DNA from: Deltaproteobacteria bacterium | GTDB lineage: Bacteria > DRYD01 | Length of the DNA stretch: 55,355 nt | NCBI GenBank assembly: GCA_028276365.1 | Contig: JAPYWL010000006.1 | Coordinates: 1-55,355 of the forward strand | Direction: 5' to 3' | Part shown: positions 16,590 through 23,528 of the stretch, piece after piece | Position numbering within the stretch: position 1 is the first letter of the stretch | Layout: the number at the start of each line of letters is the position of its first letter | Translations under genes and position numbers: made by a program | The notes under the pieces: generated by a model | What the model was told of the DNA's origin: nothing | The model's database searches: none | What the model saw: the letters and a program-made list of their open reading frames with translations, nothing else

Positions 16590-18665
16590 ATGTCAGATCC
16601 GATTTATTTAAACATCTTATGGCATCAACATCAACCACTTTATAAAGATCCTATAAAAGATACTTACACTGCTCCGTGGGTTAGATTACATTCTACTAAA
16701 GATTATTATGATATGGCTGCTATTTTACTTAATTTCCCTAAGGTAAAATTAACTATAAATTTAACTCCTTCTTTATTAATCCAATTACAAGATTATATTG
16801 ATAAGATGAAGGACTATGCTGATGAAAAAAGTGCTCATTATTTAGATGAAAAATACTTCCCATATGGGAAATTAGATAAAGCCTTAGATCTTCTTTTTAA
16901 ACCTGTAGATAAATGGACTAATGAAGATAAAGAATATGCTAAGAAAAGATTTTTTGATGCACATTATGATTCACAAATAGCTAAATATCCAGCTTATAAA
17001 AAACTATACGATAAAGTTAAAAATAATGAAGAATTAACTAATCAGGATTATCTAAATTTAAAGGTTTGGTTTAATTTAGTTTGGTTTGATTATGATTTTC
17101 TTACTAAGGAAGTGGAATTAATTGGCCAAGATGAAAACAATAACATAATAAAGGATAAAGTAACTAAGATAAAAGATATTTATTTAAAAGGGATTCAAGG
17201 TAAAAACTTTACTGAACAAGATGCAAAAGATATAATATTAGAAACTTATAAAATAATGAAATTTGTGATACCAATTCACAGGTATTTACAAAATAAGGGG
17301 CAAATAGAAATAACTACTACTCCATTTTATCACCCTATTTTACCATTAATAGATGATACTAATGTAGCTAAAGAATCTAATCCAAATGATAAATTACCCA
17401 ATCAATTTAAATACCCTGAAGATGCAGATATTCAAGTAAAATTAGCTGCTGAATATTATAAGAAGCTTTTTGGAAAATATCCAGTGGGTATGTGGCCTGG
17501 TGAAGGAGCAGTTAGTGAAAGTGTTATTAAACATTTTGTTAAAAATGGAGTTAAATGGATTGCTACGGGTAATGAAGTAGTAATGAAATCAGGGCATGCT
17601 TATGATGTTTTAATGCCATATAGAGTAGATGTTGATAGTGAATTCTTAGATAATTTAAATAATGATGCTTTAACAGTTGTTCCTAGATCTTTACATGATA
17701 AGATAGGCTGGGATTATGGATATTATAGGGGTAAGGCAGATGGTATAGATGCTGCTAAGGATTATATTAATTTTGTTAAATCTTTAAAACATGTAGAAGC
17801 TGCTAAAAATGAGCCTATTTTTATTACTAATACTTGTGATGGGGAAAATGTATGGACTTATTATAAAAATGATGGCAAAGATTTCTTATTAGCTTTATAC
17901 GATCTTCTTCAAAAAGATAATCAAATAATTACTATGACACCTAAAGAATTTATAACCCAAATAAAACCAGTAGATAAACAATGGGAATTAGAACCTTTAG
18001 CTACTGGTAGCTGGGTTAATGGAGATTTATCTACCTGGATAGGTGAGGACTCTGAAAATAAAGCTTGGAATATGTTAAATAAATTAAGACAAGAATTTAT
18101 TAAAATTCCATTGCTAAATGAAATAATTCAACTAAAGGAACCTCAAAAAATAGATAGAACAAAATATTACCTTTATAAGGCATGGCATACTTTATTTGCT
18201 GCTGAAGGTTCGGATTGGTTTTGGTGGTATGGAAATGATTGGGATAGTGGTAATGATCAATATTTTGCAAGATTACATAGAGAATTAATGGTTAATGCTC
18301 TAAAATATTTATTAAAAGCTGGATACCAAGTTGAATTCCCTTCTTTAATATTTGAACCATTAGATCAGGATAATTCTTATTTACCTCCTACTATGTGTAT
18401 TTATAATATTCAAGATACCAAATTAAATATAAAAATAATAAATCCACTTAATCAAAAAATAGACTTAAGTAATTTTATTATAAATATAATTGATTTAAAT
18501 GGAAAAATAATATTTACTGAAAAATTATCTAATTTAAAACAAATAGAAAATGGTGATCTTGTATTTGATTTTTCTAATTTAGGTTTAAAGGATTCTGAAT
18601 TAAACATAAATATAGTAAACTCTCAAACCCAAGAAATAGTGGATAAAGATTATATAATTAAATAA
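16590..18665 (+). CDS. GH57 glycoside hydrolase (amylase/amylopullulanase type)
   Basis: Family 57 retaining alpha-glucan hydrolase of 691 residues. The five conserved regions are visible: WHQHQPLY near the start, the second region near residue 250 (PIHRYLQNKGQIEITTTPFYHP), the nucleophile Glu305 in GMWPGEGAVSES, the candidate acid Asp417 in TCDGENVW, and the aromatic SDWFWWYGNDW. A C-terminal beta domain of about 100 residues follows (IKIINPLNQKIDLSNF). There is no signal peptide, so it is probably intracellular, acting on glycogen or imported dextrins. AAGGGGGGAGCAGG precedes the ATG. GH57 enzymes are commonest in thermophiles and anaerobes. Confidence 0.93.
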   Translation: MSDPIYLNILWHQHQPLYKDPIKDTYTAPWVRLHSTKDYYDMAAILLNFPKVKLTINLTPSLLIQLQDYIDKMKDYADEKSAHYLDEKYFPYGKLDKALDLLFKPVDKWTNEDKEYAKKRFFDAHYDSQIAKYPAYKKLYDKVKNNEELTNQDYLNLKVWFNLVWFDYDFLTKEVELIGQDENNNIIKDKVTKIKDIYLKGIQGKNFTEQDAKDIILETYKIMKFVIPIHRYLQNKGQIEITTTPFYHPILPLIDDTNVAKESNPNDKLPNQFKYPEDADIQVKLAAEYYKKLFGKYPVGMWPGEGAVSESVIKHFVKNGVKWIATGNEVVMKSGHAYDVLMPYRVDVDSEFLDNLNNDALTVVPRSLHDKIGWDYGYYRGKADGIDAAKDYINFVKSLKHVEAAKNEPIFITNTCDGENVWTYYKNDGKDFLLALYDLLQKDNQIITMTPKEFITQIKPVDKQWELEPLATGSWVNGDLSTWIGEDSENKAWNMLNKLRQEFIKIPLLNEIIQLKEPQKIDRTKYYLYKAWHTLFAAEGSDWFWWYGNDWDSGNDQYFARLHRELMVNALKYLLKAGYQVEFPSLIFEPLDQDNSYLPPTMCIYNIQDTKLNIKIINPLNQKIDLSNFIINIIDLNGKIIFTEKLSNLKQIENGDLVFDFSNLGLKDSELNINIVNSQTQEIVDKDYIIK

Positions 18666-18676
18666 AAAAATAAAAA

Positions 18677-18693
18677 TGTAAAAAATATGTTAA
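18677..18693 (-). promoter_or_regulatory. TTAACA-N5-TTTACA box pair between GH57 and the coiled-coil gene
   Basis: Read on the minus strand, TTAACA (18693-18688) and TTTACA (18682-18677) are 11 bases apart. The pair lies about 92 bases before the coiled-coil gene at 18785. Confidence 0.25.
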
Positions 18694-18784
18694 AAAAGCT
18701 AAATTTAGTTTTAATTTTTTAATAATTGATTATATAATTACTAAGAGTACCTTTAGGAAAAATATTAAAAGAGGGGGTGCTATT

Positions 18785-20035
18785 ATGTCATTTGATGTTT
18801 TCTCTAATTTAAATGTAATAAGAAATAATTATGTATCACCTACCAATATTATTTCTACTTCATATAGTAATACCATAAGCTTATCAGTAGATGGATATAT
18901 AAAAGATGATTTAAATGTAGTAGATTATGGTGATTTATATTCAACAGTTAGACCTAATAATATAAATACTTCATACAATCCCGAACCGATTCCGGCGGTT
19001 CCTGAACCTAATGAATCCTACTATTCTCAAATAAACGATTTGAATACCTTAAGTGATCAATTTAAATTATATTTAGATAAATATAATCAATTGGTTGGTG
19101 TATATAATAAAGTAGAAGTTGATAAAAACAAAGTATTAAATAATATAAAAAATATAGAAAATCATAAAGTTCAAATTCAACAAAGGATAGAGCAATTAAA
19201 TAATCAGATAAATCAATTAAATAATCAGGCAACTCAATTGAGTAATCAAGCAAATAACTTGAGAAATCAAGCTAATAATTATGAATTACAGGCAAATAAT
19301 TTGGAACAAAGTGCTAATATGTTAGAGCAGCAAGCACAAGCTTTATTATCTAATCCATTAAGTGCATCTGCGGGAGCTCAATTAATGGCTCAAGCTCAAG
19401 CTTTAAGAGCACAAGCTATGACTCTTAAAAATTTAGCTCAGCAACTTAAAACGCAAGCTCAACAATTGGATCAACAAGCTCAAGAGCTACGTAATAAAGC
19501 TAATGAATTAAGAAATCAAGTTAATCAACTCCAAAATAAACTCCAACAACTAGACGTTAAATTAAACAACTTTAAACAATTACTAAATAATATAAATAAC
19601 TACCAAGAAAAGTTAAAACAAGCTATAATTAAAGTAGTTAAACATTTACAGTTAATATATAAACGTGCTCAAGAATTAATAAATCAAAAGCAGTTTGAAA
19701 ACCAATTAAATTTATTAAATAATATCCTTAACAATTTAAATAATATAAGAGGTTTAGGATTTTATAATGCTAATAATAATAATATAAACCCAATGGCTAT
19801 ATTCTCTTTATTGGGCATGTTTATGAATAATCCATTAATGAATATGTTTTCATTATTAGGGGGACCTAAAATGGGATTTATTAATAATAATTTTAATAAT
19901 CCGAATTTTGTTTTACCTGCTTTAGGAATGTTTAGCAGTTTTATAGCGTTTTCTTCTATGCCTATGCCATCTTTTAATTATCCAGCATTTAGTGTAGGCT
20001 TTGTAGCTTCTTTTAGAAAAGTTAAATCTATATAA
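18785..20035 (+). CDS. Asn/Gln-rich coiled-coil protein with hydrophobic C-terminal region
   Basis: A 416-residue protein of no recognised family. Residues 1-80 are a polar, probably disordered leader with no signal peptide. About 85-290 is a long coiled coil in which Leu and Ala recur at heptad positions (repeated forms of QLNNQ, QANNL and QAQQL), with one break near 185-205 (SNPLSASAGAQLMAQ). Residues 310-400 are hydrophobic and Met/Phe/Gly-rich (PMAIFSLLGMFMNNPLMNMF, LGMFSSFIAFSSMPMP). AGAGGGGGTG gives a firm start and suggests strong expression. The polar leader, long coil and Gly/Met hydrophobic end match the plan of the large protein at 23529, so the two may be parts of one assembly. 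Confidence 0.75.
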   Translation: MSFDVFSNLNVIRNNYVSPTNIISTSYSNTISLSVDGYIKDDLNVVDYGDLYSTVRPNNINTSYNPEPIPAVPEPNESYYSQINDLNTLSDQFKLYLDKYNQLVGVYNKVEVDKNKVLNNIKNIENHKVQIQQRIEQLNNQINQLNNQATQLSNQANNLRNQANNYELQANNLEQSANMLEQQAQALLSNPLSASAGAQLMAQAQALRAQAMTLKNLAQQLKTQAQQLDQQAQELRNKANELRNQVNQLQNKLQQLDVKLNNFKQLLNNINNYQEKLKQAIIKVVKHLQLIYKRAQELINQKQFENQLNLLNNILNNLNNIRGLGFYNANNNNINPMAIFSLLGMFMNNPLMNMFSLLGGPKMGFINNNFNNPNFVLPALGMFSSFIAFSSMPMPSFNYPAFSVGFVASFRKVKSI

Positions 20036-20396
20036 ATTAATACAATTATAATACAATTCCAATATAATTACAATTCTTTAAATAATAGTTTTTTAAATTG
20101 TTTTTACTAAAAATAGTGTTATATTTTTTTTATTTACTATATTTTTTTTTACTTTTTTTTAAATAGTATTAAAAAAAATTTTGATAAAACATTCAATAAA
20201 AAATTTAAAGATAATTAATAAAAAAAATAAAAAAGATGGTAGTTATAGAAAATCTTACTAATAATCTAAATATATAGAAACTATTTTTTTACAATTTTAA
20301 CATTTTATTTAGAATTTTTACAAATTAAATAAAAAAATAATTAAAAAAATTGTAATAAATAATTAAAGAATTTAGGATAAAGGGGGTGAATAGAAA
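20036..20396. other. Gene-free 361-base stretch, promoter region of the EF-hand gene
   Basis: Extremely AT-rich with long A and T tracts. No coding frame worth reporting is present on either strand. The last 110 bases hold the conserved upstream element (20291-20324) and the AGGGGGTG ribosome binding site; the first 250 bases contain nothing I can name. Confidence 0.6.
20291..20324 (+). promoter_or_regulatory. Conserved upstream element, copy B
   Basis: ACAATTTTAACA followed by 17 bases and ACAAA, identical in layout to 12924-12893 on the other strand. It lies about 106 bases before the ATG of the EF-hand gene. The surrounding T tracts are also alike. Confidence 0.5.
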
Positions 20397-21392
20397 ATGA
20401 TGAATCAATTAAGTAGTTTTGGAGGATATATAGGTAGTAGCTTTGGGTATTATTATAACCAGTTAAGTATAGAACAAAAACAAGAAGTTAATAATATTTT
20501 AGGAAGTTTAGGAGTATCAATAAGTGAATTAGAATTTTACTTTGGATTTATATCTATAAGTTTAGGGAACGTATCATTTTTTGCTTTTGTATTTTTACTA
20601 AAGAAGAACCCAAATTTAATTAACAATCTAAGGGCTCAAGCTGCTGCTATGGGTTTTGGAGCTTTCGGAGCTGCTGGGTCTTTTAGTGTAGGAAATCCTA
20701 CAAGTACTCCATTATATAGTTCCCCTACTACATCATCAAGTGGAAAATCAAGTTCCTCTTCTCCAAAACAAATTGGAGACGCATTTTTAACTGCTTTTTC
20801 TTCTAAAGATATAGAAAATCTTAAAAATGGTGGTAGCTTAGATTTAAAAAATGGAGTTTTAAGTAATTTAAATGATTTAGCTAAATATGATAAAAATGGA
20901 GATGGAAAGATTAGTGGTGACGAATTAAAAGACCTACAAGTATCAATTGATTATAACAAAGATGGAAAAATAGATAAAAATGAATTAAAATCAGCTGCAG
21001 ATTCCAATATAAAAGAAATAGATCTAAAATCTGGAAAAGCTATTACAAACGATGGAAAAAATTTTGATCTAAAAGCGGATCCTAATGTCAATATAGGTGG
21101 AGAAAATAAATCAGCACTAATAATAGATTCTAATAAAGACGGACAATCTACTAAAGATCCTGATAATAGAGTACAACCTGGTGATTTTAGTCAATTTGGT
21201 TCTAAAACTGAGGATAAATCTTCTGACAATACATCATCTGCTAATGGATCTTCAAGTTCTAGTGGATCTTCAGAGGCAAGTGTTTCCTCAGGTTCTAGTA
21301 GTTCTTCAAGTTCTAGTGAGGCTTCTGGTTCTAGTGGATCATCTACCAGTGGATCATCTAGTGGTAGTAGCAGTTCTAGTGGTAGTAGTTAG
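20397..21392 (+). CDS. EF-hand protein with Ser/Gly low-complexity tail
   Basis: A 331-residue protein with a mosaic layout. The start MMNQLSSFGGYIGSSFGYY resembles that of the glycine-rich protein at 12828. A hydrophobic segment lies near 45-65 (ISISLGNVSFFAFVFLL), then a Ser-rich linker. Two canonical EF-hand loops follow near 163-195 (DKNGDGKISGDE and DYNKDGKIDKNE), with a third degenerate one near DSNKDGQSTKD. The final 60 residues are nearly pure Ser with Gly, Ala and Glu. Calcium binding is well supported; the cellular role is not. AAAGGGGGTGAA sets the start. Ser/Gly tails of this kind occur as linkers or glycosylation targets in surface proteins. Confidence 0.8.
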   Translation: MMNQLSSFGGYIGSSFGYYYNQLSIEQKQEVNNILGSLGVSISELEFYFGFISISLGNVSFFAFVFLLKKNPNLINNLRAQAAAMGFGAFGAAGSFSVGNPTSTPLYSSPTTSSSGKSSSSSPKQIGDAFLTAFSSKDIENLKNGGSLDLKNGVLSNLNDLAKYDKNGDGKISGDELKDLQVSIDYNKDGKIDKNELKSAADSNIKEIDLKSGKAITNDGKNFDLKADPNVNIGGENKSALIIDSNKDGQSTKDPDNRVQPGDFSQFGSKTEDKSSDNTSSANGSSSSSGSSEASVSSGSSSSSSSSEASGSSGSSTSGSSSGSSSSSGSS

Positions 21393-21451
21393 CTCAGGTG
21401 AAGGGAAATAATAAAAATACATTAATATCATAATAAAAAATAAAATAAAAT

Positions 21452-22774
21452 ATGAATATAAAAGAAGCTTATAATCCTACTATAAATTTTATAGATTTAT
21501 TATCCTACAATGCAGTACAAATAATAAATGAAATATATAATTTACAAATAGATTCACCAACTACTATACATTTTTATTATCAAAATGTAATTAAAAAAAA
21601 TATAGTAAATGAATTTGATGTTATTATAGATATTTTGCAAATAAATAATAAAGATAATAATCAAAAAATAGATGATATTCTAATTTTAATAGAGGATGTA
21701 AAAGTAAAACTAAATTTATTAAAACAATTAATTTTAAATAAATTAGAAAATAAAGAAGAAAAAAATAATTCAGAAAATAAAGATGATCTTAAGGAATTAA
21801 AATTATCTTTTTTTTTAATAAATCAATTAGAAGCAGTTTTAAATCAAATAAATGTAGAAAATGAAAATCTTTATATAATAGATGTAGAAAATAAATTAAT
21901 AAGTTATGAAAATAAGGAATTTTTAAATTTTTTAAAGTTATTAAAAAATTCTTTTGATAATGCAAAAGTTTCTATCTGGAATTTATATAACCAAAAATTA
22001 ATAGATACCCCTTATTTTTTAAAAAATGAACAAAATTTTCTAAGAGAAATAGAGTTAAATGATTTTATAATTTTTTACTTATCAGATTTTATAAATTATG
22101 AATTGAATATAGATTGGGAGTTAATTTCATATTTACTATTTTATCAGGAATTACAAATAAAAGTAATCTTAAAATATCTTGGAGAATTTTCTAAAGAAAA
22201 TCCATTAGAAAGCTTATTCAATATACTTTATAATAAAGATAATTTAATTCAAGATTATTTAAATTATCTAAAAAATTTTGTTGATTTAAAAAATTTTCAA
22301 AAGCAAATATTAGAAGATTTTATCTTAAAAATAGAAAAAGAAGGTATAAATTGTATAATATGTAAAGAAAACAAAATAGATTTTGTATATTTTAATTGTC
22401 CAAAATGTGATATATATTATATAGATTTAATTACAACTGCTGATTCAATAAAATTACTTTTTTATTTATTAATTTTAAATGAATTTGATCTTTTATACGA
22501 AAATGTTATTAATTTTAGAGATTATCTTTATTCACTAATAAATAAAAATACAAAAATTTATAATAAAATTGGATATATTCAAATAGATTTACTTTATATT
22601 AATCAAATGATAGGCAAAATAAGAGAAATAGAAAGTATAATAAGTATTTTAGATGAAATAATAAGGATTTTAGAATCAAAAAAAGAATTAGAAATATTAG
22701 ATATATCAAACATCTCTAAAAATTTATATGAAATAAATAATAAATTAGAATTAATTTTATTTAGTATGATTTAG
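21452..22774 (+). CDS. Unknown 440-residue alpha-helical protein with a four-cysteine knuckle
   Basis: No family recognised. The protein is rich in Asn, Ile, Leu and Lys and looks mostly helical, with a charged region near 105-125 (NKLENKEEKNNSENKDD). Cys301-X2-Cys304-X11-Cys316-X2-Cys319 (CIICKEN and NCPKCDIYY) forms a probable small zinc-binding knuckle. There is no signal peptide and no ribosome binding site. It begins 59 bases after the EF-hand gene and ends 90 bases before the tmRNA, so it may be read with the EF-hand gene. Composition agrees with its neighbours, with no sign of recent transfer. Confidence 0.7.
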   Translation: MNIKEAYNPTINFIDLLSYNAVQIINEIYNLQIDSPTTIHFYYQNVIKKNIVNEFDVIIDILQINNKDNNQKIDDILILIEDVKVKLNLLKQLILNKLENKEEKNNSENKDDLKELKLSFFLINQLEAVLNQINVENENLYIIDVENKLISYENKEFLNFLKLLKNSFDNAKVSIWNLYNQKLIDTPYFLKNEQNFLREIELNDFIIFYLSDFINYELNIDWELISYLLFYQELQIKVILKYLGEFSKENPLESLFNILYNKDNLIQDYLNYLKNFVDLKNFQKQILEDFILKIEKEGINCIICKENKIDFVYFNCPKCDIYYIDLITTADSIKLLFYLLILNEFDLLYENVINFRDYLYSLINKNTKIYNKIGYIQIDLLYINQMIGKIREIESIISILDEIIRILESKKELEILDISNISKNLYEINNKLELILFSMI

Positions 22775-22840
22775 AAATTAATAGAAAATATTTTTCAATG
22801 AAATAATTTTTAGAAGCTAAAGGAATTTTATTAACAAAGG

Positions 22841-22846
22841 TATAAT
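22841..22846 (+). promoter_or_regulatory. Candidate -10 box of the tmRNA gene
   Basis: TATAAT lies 18 bases before the mature 5' end of the tmRNA, which leaves room for a short precursor leader removed by RNase P. No convincing -35 box could be placed. Confidence 0.35.
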
Positions 22847-22864
22847 AATAATAATGAAGCTAAA

Positions 22865-23239
22865 GGGGGTGTAAGGGGTTCGACGGTAAGAGGTAAGGAG
22901 ATAAGCTGCAGGCCGGGTCTTAGCTCCGTTAAAGCTAAGAGTAAAATAAACGCCGACAGAGAATTAGCTTTAGCTGCTTAATAATAAGCAGGCTTGCTAA
23001 GGTAGGTGCTTGCTACTACCTTAGTGGGTAAAAAATCTAGCAAGCTGCGCTTATAAGTCGCACCGCTTATAAGCTAAGCTAATCGGTGCTATGTGTATCT
23101 GTAGGTTCCTTGCTTATCCTACTGATACACTAAATCATAAAAGCAAGGGTTTGGTAGATTAGCCATAAATCTACCTAAGCCTGTAGATGCTATCTTCTTA
23201 GCTTACCGGACGTGGGTTCAACTCCCACCACCTCCACCA
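22865..23239 (+). ncRNA. ssrA: Transfer-messenger RNA (tmRNA, SsrA)
   Basis: One-piece tmRNA of 375 bases for rescue of stalled ribosomes. The 5' end GGGGGTG pairs with CACCTCC before the encoded ACCA end, with a G-U at the third pair as needed for alanine charging. The family start GGGGTTCGACGG and the T arm (GTGGG, TTCAACT loop, CCCAC) are intact. The tag frame begins at the GCC at 22952 and reads ADRELALAA, followed by three consecutive TAA stops (22979-22987). The final LALAA is the usual ClpXP-type degradation signal. Pseudoknot-forming segments fill the middle. It lies between the cysteine-knuckle gene and the elastin-like gene. Confidence 0.97.
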
Positions 23240-23528
23240 CATTAAAAATATTCCCTAAATTAAAGATATAATCTAACTATTTTAATATCAAAACATTAAT
23301 ACTTATATCCTTGGGAATAATTTGTAATTCCTAAGATATTAAAATTAAAGTATCTATTAGTGTTTTGCTCAAAAATTTTCGGTAATTTTCAATAATTATT
23401 AATTCAAAAAATGAATAAAAAAATAAAATTGTAAAAAATTAGTAAAAAAAATATGAAAAATTATTTATTTTTTTAAAAAAGTGTATATATAAATAAAGGA
23501 AAAGATAATTTTTAGGGGGTGAAATTTT
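23240..23528. other. 289-base spacer after the tmRNA with interleaved inverted repeats
   Basis: No gene is visible. Two inverted-repeat pairs interleave: TATTCCC (about 23248) with GGGAATA (about 23312), and ATTTTAATATC (about 23279) with GATATTAAAAT (about 23336). The last 100 bases are A-rich and contain TGTAAA (23430) and AGTAAA (23441) 11 bases apart, then the AGGGGGTG ribosome binding site of the next gene. Confidence 0.45.

Noticed and set aside
21181-21411. Val/Leu-rich plus-strand frame overlapping the Ser tail
   Set aside because: It is the +1 reading of the TCT/AGT-rich serine codons with no start signals of its own.
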